The notes under the pieces: model-generated | Database searches by the model: none | Seen by the model: only the letters and a program-made list of their open reading frames with translations | Told to the model about the DNA's origin: nothing | Program-made: the position numbers and the translations under genes | Shown here: piece after piece, positions 28,241 to 37,355 of the stretch | How the letters are laid out: each line of letters opens with the position of its first letter | How positions within the stretch are numbered: position 1 is the stretch's first letter | Source of the DNA: Frondihabitans sp. PhB188 | GTDB lineage: Bacteria > Actinomycetota > Actinomycetes > Actinomycetales > Microbacteriaceae | Length of the DNA: 64,000 nt | NCBI RefSeq assembly: GCF_003752365.1 | Contig: NZ_RJUO01000001.1 | Location: 496,001 to 560,000, forward strand | Direction: 5' to 3'

Positions 28241-29782
28241 ATGAGCGAATCCGTCAACCTCCCGGCACTCGGTGAGAGTGTCACCGAGGGCACGGTCACC
28301 CGCTGGTTGAAGAATGTCGGCGACCGGGTCGAGGTCGACGAGCCTCTGCTCGAAGTCTCGACCGACAAGGTCGACACCGAGATCCCGTCGCCGATCGCGG
28401 GCGTGATCGAGGAGATCCTCGTCGCCGAGGACGAGACCGTCGAGGTCGGCACCGCCCTCGTCAAGATCGGCGACGGCAGCAATACCGGAAGCACGGGCGA
28501 TGCCCCTGAGGCCGAGGCTCCGGGCACCGGTCCGGCATCGACCGATGACACCCCCGCCGCGGACTCCGAGACCGAGGAGTCGTCCGAAGGGTACGAGTCG
28601 CCGTCGCCCGCCACCGAGGCTCCCGCCGAGGTCCCCTCCGATGCAGCGCCCGCCCCCGGCGAGGACGCCCCGGCCGAGGCTCCCGAGCCCGCTCCGGCCG
28701 TCGACCCGGCTCCGGCCGCCGCGGCACCCGCATCGCCGGCTCCGGTCGCCGCCGCACCGGCACCTGCAGCGCCCGCTGCTCCCGCGCCTGCCACGCCCGC
28801 ACCCGCTGCTCCGGCGCCCGCTGCGCCCGCAGCCCCGGCTTCGGCCGGCGGGCCCGTCGGCTACGTCACCCCTCTCGTCCGCAAGCTCGCCAACGAGAAG
28901 GGCATCGACCTGTCGACGCTCTCCGGCAGCGGCGTCGGCGGCCGTATCCGCAAGGAAGACGTCCTGGCCGCGGCCGAGGCCGCTGCGAAGGCCGCTCCTT
29001 CCTCCGCTGCTCCCGCCGCCTCGGCCCCCGCCGCTTCGTCGGCCTACGAGCCGCTGCCGGTGTCCGACCTGCGCGGCACCACAGTGCCGATGACCCGCCT
29101 CCGCAAGGTCGTCGCCCAGCGCGCCGTCGAGTCGATGCAGTCCACCGCGCAGCTCACCAGCGTCGTCGAGGTCGACGTCACCAAGGTCGCGAAGTTCCGC
29201 GATGCGGTCAAGGGCGACTTCCAGGCCAAGACCGGCAACAAGCTGTCGTTCCTGCCGTTCTTCACGCTCGCAGCGGCGGAGGCCCTGCAGGCCTACCCGA
29301 AGCTGAACGCCACCGTCGAGGGCGACTCGATCGTCTACCCCGACACCGAGAACATCAGCATGGCCGTCGACACCGAGCGCGGCCTGCTCACCCCGGTGAT
29401 CAAGAACGCCGCGTCGCTCGACCTGGCCGGCCTGGCCGCGTCGATCGCCGATCTCGCCGGTCGCACCCGCGACAACAAGCTGACCCCCGACGAGCTGTCC
29501 GGCGGCACCTTCACGGTGACCAACACCGGCTCGCGCGGCGCGCTGTTCGACACCCCCGTGGTGTTCCTGCCGCAGGTGGCCATCCTCGGCACCGGCATCG
29601 TCGTCAAGAAGCCGGTCGTCGTCACGGCCGACGGCTCCGAGTCGATCGCGATCCGCTCGATGGTCTACCTGGCGCTCTCGTACGACCACCGGATCGTCGA
29701 CGGCGCCGACGCCGCCCGCTTCCTCGTCGCGGTCAAGAACCGCCTCGAGGGAGGCGACTTCGCCGGGAAGCTCGGCATCTAG
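28241..29782 (+). CDS. sucB: 2-oxoglutarate dehydrogenase E2-type dihydrolipoyl acyltransferase
   Basis: Transfers acyl groups from lipoyl to CoA as the core of a 2-oxo acid dehydrogenase complex. The 513-residue protein has one N-terminal lipoyl domain with the modified lysine in [10 protein letters not shown] near 47. A very Ala/Pro-rich linker follows (about 88-205), then the E3/E1-binding domain ([18 protein letters not shown] near 208-225) and the catalytic domain ending [16 protein letters not shown] near 487. In actinobacteria E2 proteins of this kind (SucB/AceF-like) may serve both PDH and OGDH, so the substrate is uncertain; aceE is encoded 28 kb away. ATG at 28241 follows AGAAGGAG. 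Confidence 0.93.
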   Translation: MSESVNLPALGESVTEGTVTRWLKNVGDRVEVDEPLLEVSTDKVDTEIPSPIAGVIEEILVAEDETVEVGTALVKIGDGSNTGSTGDAPEAEAPGTGPASTDDTPAADSETEESSEGYESPSPATEAPAEVPSDAAPAPGEDAPAEAPEPAPAVDPAPAAAAPASPAPVAAAPAPAAPAAPAPATPAPAAPAPAAPAAPASAGGPVGYVTPLVRKLANEKGIDLSTLSGSGVGGRIRKEDVLAAAEAAAKAAPSSAAPAASAPAASSAYEPLPVSDLRGTTVPMTRLRKVVAQRAVESMQSTAQLTSVVEVDVTKVAKFRDAVKGDFQAKTGNKLSFLPFFTLAAAEALQAYPKLNATVEGDSIVYPDTENISMAVDTERGLLTPVIKNAASLDLAGLAASIADLAGRTRDNKLTPDELSGGTFTVTNTGSRGALFDTPVVFLPQVAILGTGIVVKKPVVVTADGSESIAIRSMVYLALSYDHRIVDGADAARFLVAVKNRLEGGDFAGKLGI

Positions 29783-29797
29783 CTCCACCCGCAAGCC

Positions 29798-31174
29798 TCA
29801 GCCTAGGCTTCGCAGTCGCCAACCGGCCTCCGTCCTCGTCACGAGGAGGGAGGCCGGTTCGTCGTCCGGGCCGGTGCCGAGCTCGAAGAGGACGGCCCCG
29901 CCGTACTCCCCCGCCATCCCGGCGATGCTCGGAAAACGCGCCTCCGCCAGACGCGCAGGATCAGCCACCACCGCCAGGTCGTCGGCCAGCAGCGGCGAGT
30001 CGGCCTGGTCGACACCCGCGACGCATGCGGCGTCGAGCGCCGTGAGGCAGTCCTCGCGGAGGCGCAGCAGCACTCGGGCGGCCGCGGTCGCGTCGTCGCC
30101 GCGGAGGAGAGCGTCGGCTGTCGTGCCTCCGGTGGAGACCGGCGGTGATGAGCGGCCGGCCGCCTCGGGGGGATCAGTGCGCCGTGCGTCGGCTCGTGCC
30201 GGGGCAGGACCGGACCGGGTGCCGGGCTCGGCGGGCGGACCCTCCGTCGCGGTCAGGACGAGGCCGCCCAAGGCGGATGCCGCCACGACCCCGGCACCGA
30301 GCCAGACCTTCGGGCGGACATCGCGCGCCGCGGCCACGGCGCGGCCGATGACGTGCGCAGCCAGGCCGAATGCGTCAGCGGCCAGGCCGCCGGGCTCGCC
30401 GACGGCGGCGCGCGCCAGGTCGAGGCCCGGGACGACGCCGTCGAGGTGATGCGCGGGCGGCGCAGGGGGCGGCGCGTCGGTCGACGCTGCGGGCGGCGGT
30501 GCGGGCCGCGCCAGCGGCTCCTCCAGCGGCGCAGGATCGTCGAGGTCGAAGAGCAGCTCGATGAGAGAGTCGATGCCGGAGCCTCCGGGTCGGGTCGCGT
30601 CGCCGAGCGCCGTCCGGACGGTGCTGCGACCGCCCGGGGTCGACGCCAGCACCTCGGCTACGATGCGGCGGGCCGCCCCGGCGGCACCGGCGTCCCGCGT
30701 GAGGCTGACGGCACCCCGCGGTGGTGCGGCCGAGAGGCTGACGAGCACGGGCGCCCCGCTGGCGTCCAGCAGGACGTCATCGAGCGTCAGGCTCGAGGCG
30801 AGATCGACGCGGTCGTCGAGGCCGCGCCGCTCGACGTGCAGGAGCGCGAGCAGCAGCGGGACCAGCAGCGTCACCGCCTCGCCCGCCGACAGGCGCCCGC
30901 GCGCAGCGATGAGCTCGGACATGGGCCGCGTCTCGAGGCGCGGGAGAAGCACGGCCGGACGGCCGTCGACCTCGACGACTCCGAGGAGGGGCGCGATATG
31001 GCGGTGGTCGACCGCAGCCAGCGCAGCGGCGGCGGCCAGCGCCCGGCGGCGGCCGTCGGGACCGAGGAAGACCTTCGCGACGGTCTGTGGGGCGGACGGC
31101 CAGACGAGGAGGCGGGCGCGGGGCGACTCGGCGAGCACGTGGGCCGCGACGGCCGCGGCGACGGAGGAGGACAT
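29798..31174 (-). CDS. Membrane-anchored pseudokinase-like protein
   Basis: A 458-residue protein whose first 150 residues follow a protein-kinase fold: TVAKVFLGPDG with a retained lysine K34, HRHIAPLLGVVEVDGRPAVLLPRL like kinase strands 4-5, then RRGLDDRVDLASSLTLDDVL and LDASGAPVLVSLSAAP where a kinase has HRDLKPxNVLLD and DFG. The HRD and DFG residues are absent, so no phosphotransfer is expected. A Pro/Ala-rich linker follows, one transmembrane helix at about 290-309, then an outer region of about 145 residues with two cysteines near 395-405. ATG at 31174 follows the leaderless-like CAGGCT at 7 nt. The role is unknown; it could be a regulatory scaffold. Its 3' end carries a strong hairpin. 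Confidence 0.7.
   Translation of the reverse strand: MSSSVAAAVAAHVLAESPRARLLVWPSAPQTVAKVFLGPDGRRRALAAAAALAAVDHRHIAPLLGVVEVDGRPAVLLPRLETRPMSELIAARGRLSAGEAVTLLVPLLLALLHVERRGLDDRVDLASSLTLDDVLLDASGAPVLVSLSAAPPRGAVSLTRDAGAAGAARRIVAEVLASTPGGRSTVRTALGDATRPGGSGIDSLIELLFDLDDPAPLEEPLARPAPPPAASTDAPPPAPPAHHLDGVVPGLDLARAAVGEPGGLAADAFGLAAHVIGRAVAAARDVRPKVWLGAGVVAASALGGLVLTATEGPPAEPGTRSGPAPARADARRTDPPEAAGRSSPPVSTGGTTADALLRGDDATAAARVLLRLREDCLTALDAACVAGVDQADSPLLADDLAVVADPARLAEARFPSIAGMAGEYGGAVLFELGTGPDDEPASLLVTRTEAGWRLRSLG
29821..29859. terminator. Hairpin in the 3' end of the pseudokinase gene, facing sucB
   Basis: AACCGGCCTCC / GGAGGCCGGTT (11 bp) with an inner TCCTC / GAGGA pair, 39 nt after the sucB stop codon. 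It lies within the coding sequence of the convergent gene and probably terminates sucB transcription. Confidence 0.6.
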
Positions 31175-31321
31175 GCCGTCGAGCCTGGCGGAGCGGGAGG
31201 GGGGCCGGACGGAAGTTCCTGCGCCTGTGGATCATCGGGGACCCTGTGGACCGATCCCCGCGGGGAGGAACGCGGGCCGCGCGCAACCCGAAGCCGGACC
31301 GCCACCCGGCGCGGGACCACG

Positions 31322-31327
31322 TATCCT
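31322..31327 (+). promoter_or_regulatory. Leaderless -10 candidate, DUF4191
   Basis: TATCCT, the closest to consensus in the set, 7 nt before the ATG at 31335. Confidence 0.6.
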
Positions 31328-31334
31328 AGTCAGC

Positions 31335-32054
31335 ATGGCACGCAGCAAGTCTTCGGAGAACGCATCTTCGACCCCTGAAAAAGAGCCCGGTCGCATCAAG
31401 CAGATGTACCAGGTCTTCACCATGACCCGGCGTCACGACCCCAAGTCGATCTGGCTCATGCTGGCGTCGTTCGTGGTGCCCGTCATCGCGTTCGTCGTGC
31501 TCGCTCTCGTCGCCGGGGGCAACATCCTCGGCACGATCCTCTACATCGTCGTCGGCGTCATGCTCGGCGTGCTGCTGTTCATGCTCGTGCTCGGACGCCT
31601 CGCCGAGCGCGCCGCCTACTCGCAGATCGCCGGCCAGCCCGGAGCGGTCGGCGCCGTCTTCAAGAGCGGCCTCCGTCGCCAGTGGCGGGCGAGCGAGATG
31701 CCGGTCGCCGTCAACGGCCGCAGCCAGGCCGCCGTCTACCGCGCCATCGGCCGACCCGGCGTCGTCCTCGTGACCGAAGGCACCCGGGGCCAGACCCAGA
31801 AGATCGTCGACGAAGAGAAGCGCAAGGTCGCGCGGATCACGCCCGGCGTCCCGATCACCGTCCTCAGTGTCGGCACCGACGCCGACTCGATCCCGCTGCA
31901 CAAGCTGGCTCGTCGCATGAACAAGGTCAAGAAGGCCATCGATCGCAACGAGGTGCTCGCCGTGTCGAACCGCCTCGAGTCGCTCGGCCAGAACAAGCTG
32001 CCGATCCCCAAGGGCGTCGACCCGATGCGCATGCGCTCGGGGCGTCCGCGCTGA
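31335..32054 (+). CDS. DUF4191 family membrane protein
   Basis: A 239-residue protein of an actinobacterial family of unknown function. A basic N-terminus (about 1-38) with IKQMYQVFTMTRRHDPKS leads into two transmembrane helices (about 42-62 and 65-85). A cytosolic domain follows with AYSQIAGQPGAVGAVFKSGL, the RQWRASEMPVAVNGRSQ block, VLVTEGTRG and a C-terminal KLPIPKGVDPMRMR. These blocks and the order glnA-RDD-DUF4191 near lipoate genes are usual for the family. It is convergent with the RDD gene, with stop codons 19 bases apart. Confidence 0.9.
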   Translation: MARSKSSENASSTPEKEPGRIKQMYQVFTMTRRHDPKSIWLMLASFVVPVIAFVVLALVAGGNILGTILYIVVGVMLGVLLFMLVLGRLAERAAYSQIAGQPGAVGAVFKSGLRRQWRASEMPVAVNGRSQAAVYRAIGRPGVVLVTEGTRGQTQKIVDEEKRKVARITPGVPITVLSVGTDADSIPLHKLARRMNKVKKAIDRNEVLAVSNRLESLGQNKLPIPKGVDPMRMRSGRPR

Positions 32055-32073
32055 TCGCGAGTCGCGCTCGAGG

Positions 32074-32499
32074 CTAGATCCTGACCAGGACAGCGCCGAC
32101 GGCGCGATCGTGCAGGCCCCGCTGGTCGCGGTCGTAGATGACGGCGGGGATCACCAGGCAGAGCAGGATCGTGCGGACGATGGGCCGCCACACGCCGATG
32201 TACCCGGTCGGCAGCGGCACGACCCGCATGCGGCAGGCGATATGGCCGAGACTGCCGCCGAGGGTGATGATGAACAGCATCTGCATGAGCGCGAAGACGC
32301 CGAGCGTCGCAAGCGAGTTGTAGTGGAAGAACAGCACCGAGACCAGCACGGCGATCCCCCAGTCGATCACCAGGGCGATCAGGCGTCGGCCGAACCGGCC
32401 GATCGAGCGCGGACCCGACTCGGGGAGCCCGAGGTCGTGCCCCGGATACGGCGGGCGGTCGTCGCTCGGCGGGAGTGGGGGCGGGGCGCTGCTCGACAT
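32074..32499 (-). CDS. RDD family membrane protein
   Basis: A 141-residue RDD-domain protein. After a Pro/Ser-rich start, the domain begins IGRFGRRLIALVIDWGIAV, with the Arg and two Asp family residues partly seen (R38/R39, D46, then the C-terminal YDRDQRGLHDRAVGAVLV). Three hydrophobic helices lie near 42-60, 66-84 and 107-122. RDD proteins are of unknown or ion-transport-like role. ATG at 32499 is supported by TAGGCT seven bases upstream; an in-frame start 42 bases earlier was rejected. It is divergent from glnA, so the glnA operator region lies directly behind its promoter. Confidence 0.88.
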   Translation of the reverse strand: MSSSAPPPLPPSDDRPPYPGHDLGLPESGPRSIGRFGRRLIALVIDWGIAVLVSVLFFHYNSLATLGVFALMQMLFIITLGGSLGHIACRMRVVPLPTGYIGVWRPIVRTILLCLVIPAVIYDRDQRGLHDRAVGAVLVRI

Positions 32500-32506
32500 G
32501 GGGATG

Positions 32507-32512
32507 AGCCTA
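32507..32512 (-). promoter_or_regulatory. Leaderless -10 candidate, RDD gene
   Basis: TAGGCT, 7 nt before the ATG at 32499. Confidence 0.5.
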
Positions 32513-32548
32513 TCGATGCCCTGCGGGAGCACTCTGAGCATGGCACCC

Positions 32549-32586
32549 GTAACATCCCGGAAACATTCTGGTCACCGCACCGAAAC
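32549..32586 (+). promoter_or_regulatory. GlnR-type operator upstream of glnA
   Basis: The four half-sites read GTAAC, GAAAC, GTCAC, GAAAC, each separated by exactly six bases. This matches the published actinobacterial GlnR pattern (GTnAC-n6-GAAAC twice) at every half-site. It lies 75-112 bases before the glnA ATG. Binding of GlnR is inferred; the glnR gene is not in this window. Confidence 0.85.
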
Positions 32587-32660
32587 CCCCCGTCAATAGC
32601 CTCATGACTGGAGGCGTCCAGCTTTCGCCCACGTTCCACGCCATTGGAGAGACTTCGCGT

Positions 32661-34085
32661 ATGTTCAAAGATTCTTCCGAGGTGCTGAGCTTCATCAAGG
32701 ACACCGACGTCAAGTTCCTTGACATCCGGTTCACCGACCTTCCCGGTGTCCAGCAGCACTTCAACATCCCCGCATCCACGGTCGACGAGGAGTTCTTCTC
32801 CGTCGGTCAGCTGTTCGATGGCTCGTCGATCCGCGGCTTCGCGTCGATCCACGAGTCCGACATGCAGCTCATCCCCGACGTGACCACGGGCTACGTCGAC
32901 CCGTTCCGCGCCGAGCGCACGCTCATCCTGGTGTTCGACATCTTCAACCCGCGCAACGGCGAGCTCTACTCGCGCGACCCCCGTCAGGTCGCGAAGAAGG
33001 CCGAGCGCTACCTCGCCTCCACCGGCATCGCCGACACCGCCTTCTTCGCTCCCGAGGCCGAGTTCTACGTCTTCGACGACGTGCGCTACGACGTCAAGCA
33101 GAACGGCTCGTTCTACTCCGTCGACTCCGAAGAGGGCGCCTGGAACACCGGACGCGCCGAAGAGGGCGGAAACCTCGCGAACAAGACCGCCTACAAGGGC
33201 GGCTACTTCCCGGTCTCGCCCGTCGACAAGACGGCCGACCTCCGCGACGACATCAGCCTCAAGCTGATCGACTCCGGCCTCGAGCTCGAGCGTGCGCACC
33301 ACGAGGTGGGCACCGGCGGCCAGCAGGAGATCAACTACAAGTTCGACACGATGGTCCACGCGGCCGACGACATCCTGAAGTTCAAGTACATCGTCAAGAA
33401 CACCGCGGAGCAGTGGGGCAAGGTCGCGACCTTCATGCCGAAGCCGCTCTTCGGCGACAACGGGTCGGGCATGCACACGCACCAGTCGCTCTGGTCGGAC
33501 GGCAAGCCGCTCTTCTACGACGAGAACGGCTACGGCGGACTCAGCGACCTCGCCCGCTGGTACATCGGCGGCCTGCTCAAGCACGCCCCCGCCGTGCTCG
33601 CGTTCACGAACCCGGCGATCAACTCGTACCACCGCCTGATCCCGGGCTTCGAGGCCCCCGTCAACCTGGTCTACTCGGCCGGCAACCGCTCGGCTGCGAT
33701 CCGCATCCCGATCACGGGCACCAACCCGAAGGCCAAGCGCATCGAGTTCCGCGTCCCCGACGCCGCCTCGAACCCGTACCTCGCGTTCGCCGCCCAGCTC
33801 ATGGCCGGCCTCGACGGCATCCAGAACCGCATCGAGCCGCACGAGCCCGTCGACAAGGACCTCTACGAGCTCCCCCCGGAGGAGGCCAAGAACATTCCCC
33901 AGGTCCCCGCCTCGCTCGACGCCGCTCTGCTCGCTCTCGAGGAGGACCACGAGTTCCTCACCAAGGGCAACGTGTTCACCGAAGACCTCATCGAGACCTG
34001 GATCGCGTACAAGCGCGAGAAGGAGATCCTGCCGATGGCGCAGCGTCCTCACCCGTTCGAGTTCGAGATGTACTTCGGCGTGTAG
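32661..34085 (+). CDS. glnA: Glutamine synthetase, type I-beta
   Basis: Makes glutamine from glutamate, ammonia and ATP; a dodecameric enzyme controlled by adenylylation. The 474-residue protein has GS beta-grasp FDGSSIRGF near 52-60, PEAEFYVFD near 131, [11 protein letters not shown] near 268, [17 protein letters not shown] near 317-333, and the adenylylation site [13 protein letters not shown] with Y402. The ATG at 32661 follows GGAGAG; a longer frame to 32604 was rejected. Expression should be nitrogen-controlled through the GlnR-type box, and activity through GlnE encoded 5.3 kb downstream. A strong hairpin follows the stop codon. Confidence 0.97.
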   Translation: MFKDSSEVLSFIKDTDVKFLDIRFTDLPGVQQHFNIPASTVDEEFFSVGQLFDGSSIRGFASIHESDMQLIPDVTTGYVDPFRAERTLILVFDIFNPRNGELYSRDPRQVAKKAERYLASTGIADTAFFAPEAEFYVFDDVRYDVKQNGSFYSVDSEEGAWNTGRAEEGGNLANKTAYKGGYFPVSPVDKTADLRDDISLKLIDSGLELERAHHEVGTGGQQEINYKFDTMVHAADDILKFKYIVKNTAEQWGKVATFMPKPLFGDNGSGMHTHQSLWSDGKPLFYDENGYGGLSDLARWYIGGLLKHAPAVLAFTNPAINSYHRLIPGFEAPVNLVYSAGNRSAAIRIPITGTNPKAKRIEFRVPDAASNPYLAFAAQLMAGLDGIQNRIEPHEPVDKDLYELPPEEAKNIPQVPASLDAALLALEEDHEFLTKGNVFTEDLIETWIAYKREKEILPMAQRPHPFEFEMYFGV

Positions 34086-34103
34086 CACGCCGTCGTCTCC
34101 CCC

Positions 34104-34142
34104 GGAGCCCCGCCCCCGCGTTCGCGCGGGAGGCGGGGCTCC
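34104..34142 (+). terminator. Strong hairpin terminator after glnA
   Basis: 17 base pairs with one bulged A and a TTCG tetraloop: GGAGCCCCGCC-CCCGCG-TTCG-CGCGGG-a-GGCGGGGCTCC. It starts 18 nt after the stop codon. Confidence 0.92.
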
Positions 34143-34175
34143 GTCGTGCGGACGGGCGGGGCTCCGTCGTGCGGA
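34132..34175. repeat. 21-bp direct repeat copying the right arm of the glnA terminator
   Basis: The same 21 bases (GGCGGGGCTCC plus the following ten) occur at 34132-34152 and 34155-34175. The first copy is the right arm of the glnA terminator stem. Confidence 0.9.
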
Positions 34176-34214
34176 GGGGCGGGCCGGAGACGACGGCCGC
34201 TGCGGACACGCGAA

Positions 34215-34242
34215 CGGCCCCGCCCCCGGAGGGGCGAGGCCG
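34215..34242 (-). terminator. Hairpin terminator for ugd
   Basis: CGGCC-c-CGCCCC and GGGGCG-a-GGCCG with a CGGA tetraloop, 22 nt past the ugd stop on the minus strand. Confidence 0.8.
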
Positions 34243-34264
34243 ACGCTCGAGAGGACGGGACTGG

Positions 34265-35674
34265 CTACGCGGGAAGCGCGGCTCCCTCGAGCACGCGGCG
34301 CTGGCGAGCGACGATGCGCCCACCGAGGGGGCGCACCTCCCAGCCGGCGGCCGACCACACCTCGGAGTCGAGGGCGTTGCGGGCGTCGAGCACGACCGGG
34401 TTGGCGGCGAGCTCGGCGAGGTGCTCCGGGTCGGCGTTGACGAAGACGGGCCACTCGGTGAGCAGCAGCACGGCGTCGGCGTCGGTGACGGCCTCGTCGA
34501 GGCTGTCGGCGAACGACAGCGTCGGGAACGAGCGCTGGGCCGTCTGCGAGGCCTCCGGGTCGACCACGAGCACCTGGGCGCCGCGCAGGTGCAGTGCGGC
34601 GGCCACGTTGAGGGCGGGCGAGTCCCTGACGTCGTCGGTGTCGGGCTTGAAGGCCGCGCCGAGAATGGCGAGCTTGCGGTTGAGCACCGATCCGCCGCAG
34701 GCGTCGATCGCCTGGTCGATGACGCGCTGGCGCTGCTGCATGTTGATCTCGTCGACCTCCTGCATCAGGCCGACGACGCGGCCCGCACCGAGCTCGTTGG
34801 CGCGCGACATCAGGGCGCGGATGTCTTTCGGGAGGCAGCCGCCGCCGAAGCCGAGACCGGCGTTCAGGAACTTGCGGCCGATGCGGTCGTCGTGGCCGAG
34901 CGCATCGGCGAGGACGCGGACATCGGCGCCGGCGACCTCGCACAGCTCGGAGATGGCGTTGATGAACGAGATCTTAGTGGCGAGGAACGCGTTGGCGCTC
35001 ACCTTGACGAGCTCGGCGGTGGCGAGGTCGCACGAGATGACCGGCGTTCCGGTCGCGATCGGGGCCGCGTAGACCTCGCGGAGGATCGCCTCGCTCTTGG
35101 CGTCCGTGCCGCCGAAGACGATGCGGTCGGGGCGCAGGGTGTCTTCCACTGCGTGGGCCTCGCGCAGGAACTCCGGATTCCACACGACCTGGGTGTCGAT
35201 GCCGGCCGGCTTGGCGTCGGCCACCAGCTTGCGGAGCCGTGCCGCGGTTCCGACCGGCACGGTGCTCTTGCCGACGATGATGCCGTCGTGGCTGAGCGAC
35301 TCGGCGACGGCCTTCGTGGCGGCCTCCACGTAGGTGAGGTTCGCGGCGTGGCTGCCCCGACGCTGCGGGGTGCCCACGCAGATGAAATGGACGTCGGCGA
35401 GCGACACGGCGTCGGCGAGGTCGCTGGTGAAGCGGAGGCGGCCCGTGCCGACGTGCTTGACGATGAGCTCGGGCAGGCCGGGCTCGAAGAACGGGACGCG
35501 GCCGGCGCTGAGCGCTTCGACCTTCGCGGGGTCGGTGTCGACGCCGATGACGTCGAATCCCATCTCGGCCATGGCGGCCGCGTGGGTGGCGCCGAGGTAG
35601 CCGGTGCCGATGACGGAGATGACGGGCTTGGGGGCGCTGTCCGCCGAGGCGGAGGGCTTCTTCGATGCGGTCAT
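34265..35674 (-). CDS. ugd: UDP-glucose 6-dehydrogenase
   Basis: Oxidises UDP-glucose twice with NAD+ to UDP-glucuronate in the cytosol. The 469-residue protein has the NAD-binding VIGTGYLGATHAAAMAEMG near 20-38, KSTVPVGT near 139, the WNPEFLREA block near 166 and the catalytic cysteine in GFGGGCLPKD near 275. The start is ATG at 35674. It lies 115 bases downstream of a GH26 and a hyaluronan-synthase-like GT2 gene on the same strand, so UDP-glucuronate is most likely made for the polymer built by that GT2 enzyme (inference from context). Confidence 0.95.
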   Translation of the reverse strand: MTASKKPSASADSAPKPVISVIGTGYLGATHAAAMAEMGFDVIGVDTDPAKVEALSAGRVPFFEPGLPELIVKHVGTGRLRFTSDLADAVSLADVHFICVGTPQRRGSHAANLTYVEAATKAVAESLSHDGIIVGKSTVPVGTAARLRKLVADAKPAGIDTQVVWNPEFLREAHAVEDTLRPDRIVFGGTDAKSEAILREVYAAPIATGTPVISCDLATAELVKVSANAFLATKISFINAISELCEVAGADVRVLADALGHDDRIGRKFLNAGLGFGGGCLPKDIRALMSRANELGAGRVVGLMQEVDEINMQQRQRVIDQAIDACGGSVLNRKLAILGAAFKPDTDDVRDSPALNVAAALHLRGAQVLVVDPEASQTAQRSFPTLSFADSLDEAVTDADAVLLLTEWPVFVNADPEHLAELAANPVVLDARNALDSEVWSAAGWEVRPLGGRIVARQRRVLEGAALPA

Positions 35675-35789
35675 GATGGTCTCCCTGATGCGGGTACGCC
35701 GAACGTACCTGTGGTTGTGGAGCAGATGAGGGGGTGGCTGCCGCGGTGCGAGACACCGCGGCAGCCGGGTGGGGAGGCGTGGTGGGCGC

Positions 35790-37355
35790 CTACCCCGTGG
35801 GCTTCAGCTTGTACTGGTCCTGGACGGTGGCTATGCCGTTCGTGAAGGCCGTGATGGAGCTGCCCGAGGAGTCGATGCGCCAGTCGTTGGTGTACTGGGT
35901 GCCGTTCGTCGTCGACGTGACCGTGTGGTTGAACCAGCCGAAGCCGATGATGTCGGAGTTGACGGGGGCGTCCAGGTTCGTGAACAGGTCGGTGATCCAC
36001 TTGGCCTTCTGGCCGCCGTTCTCGCTGGCTCCGATCTCGGAGAGCACGATCGGCTTGTCCGGGGCTATCGCCCGGAGCTGCGTCAGCGTGTTCTGGAACG
36101 TGTGCTGGAACGAGTAGGTCTCGGAGTTCGAGTACGGCGGGCGGAGGTACCCCGACATCCCGACCCAGTCCACCTCGTCGGGACCGGGGTAGTAGTTCGC
36201 CAGGTACGCCTGCTGCGACCGAGTGGAGTTCAGGTTGTCGACCCGGTTGGGCGACCAGACCCAGACGACGTAGTCGTTGGCTCCGTTGTCGGCGAAGATC
36301 TGGTGCACGTGGTCCCACATCTGCACGAACTGGCCCTTGGAGTTGCCGTTGGTGTTCTCGCCCCAGGGGTACCAGTCGGCGTTCATCTCCTGGTCGAGGC
36401 GGATGGCGAGCGGCTGCTTGTTGGCGGCCACGGCCTTCGCGTACTTGGTCAGGTAGGCGTCGTAGTCGCCGCCGATGATCTTGGAGAGCGCGTAGTCGGG
36501 CTGCGTGTTGAGGTTGTTGGCGGCCTTGAGCGGCTGGGTCTCCCAGGTCAGGAACGGCAGCTGGCCCTTGGCCCACGAGCGCTGCACGGCATCGGCGCGG
36601 AAGTCGGAGTCGAAGCCCTGGAAGTAGCCCGACATGTTCGGGCTGACGCCGACCTTCGACGACACGTCGTCGTTCTCAGCCCAGTTGAAGGGCGACTGCT
36701 GCGTGTAGAGGCCGAAGTACTTCGAGGTGGGCTTCTTGATCGACGCGAGGCTGGGCGTGGTCGGAATGGTCGGTCCGGTCACGATGGGGCTGGTCGGCGT
36801 CGTGGTGGTGCCGCCGCTCGGCGCTCCCGGAGTCTCGCCCGTCGTCGTCGTCGGAGTCGTCGAACCCGACGAGGCCGCGTTCGACGTGCCGGAGCCCGCG
36901 GTGCCGGAGGCCGAGGATCCCGACGAGGCCATCTGCGACTTGAGGTCCTTCACCTGGCCGGCCGACTTGGAGGACGTCGCCATGGCCTTCGAGAGCTTCG
37001 TCTCGAGGGCGGTCGACTTGCCGGTCGCTGCCGCGAGCTCCGTCTTGAGCTTCGCGAGCTCGGCCGACTGGTCGTTGATCCGCGACTTCGTCGAGACGAG
37101 CTGCGTCAGCAGGTCGGCGCGGTCGTTCTTCAGCTCCATGTTCGTCGAGATGGGCTTGACGACATCGCCGACGACCTTGCGCACGACGTTGTCGGTGGGC
37201 GACATCCAGACCAGCCACGTGATGAGGGCGAGCGCGACCACGATGATCGTGGCGCCCAGCGCGCTCATCCGCGAGTTCTTCTTGCCGGTGGTCCACCAGG
37301 CGCTGCCGGCGGGCCGGCTGAGCGGGGTGATCACGGACTCTCGGTACTCAGACAA
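35790..37355 (-). CDS. Membrane-anchored glycoside hydrolase family 26 protein
   Basis: A 521-residue type II membrane protein. One transmembrane helix (about 31-50) is followed by a likely coiled coil (about 72-140, with ELKNDRADLLTQLVSTK and similar heptads), a Ser/Thr/Pro/Gly linker (about 145-205) and a GH26-type TIM-barrel. The acid/base glutamate is probably in RLDQEMNADWYPWG near 330, and the nucleophile in VLSEIGASE near 445. GH26 enzymes are mostly beta-mannanases or lichenases; the substrate here is unknown. Its start overlaps the GT2 stop by eight bases, so the two are co-translated. It may trim or release the polymer that the GT2 enzyme makes. Confidence 0.85.
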   Translation of the reverse strand: MSEYRESVITPLSRPAGSAWWTTGKKNSRMSALGATIIVVALALITWLVWMSPTDNVVRKVVGDVVKPISTNMELKNDRADLLTQLVSTKSRINDQSAELAKLKTELAAATGKSTALETKLSKAMATSSKSAGQVKDLKSQMASSGSSASGTAGSGTSNAASSGSTTPTTTTGETPGAPSGGTTTTPTSPIVTGPTIPTTPSLASIKKPTSKYFGLYTQQSPFNWAENDDVSSKVGVSPNMSGYFQGFDSDFRADAVQRSWAKGQLPFLTWETQPLKAANNLNTQPDYALSKIIGGDYDAYLTKYAKAVAANKQPLAIRLDQEMNADWYPWGENTNGNSKGQFVQMWDHVHQIFADNGANDYVVWVWSPNRVDNLNSTRSQQAYLANYYPGPDEVDWVGMSGYLRPPYSNSETYSFQHTFQNTLTQLRAIAPDKPIVLSEIGASENGGQKAKWITDLFTNLDAPVNSDIIGFGWFNHTVTSTTNGTQYTNDWRIDSSGSSITAFTNGIATVQDQYKLKPTG

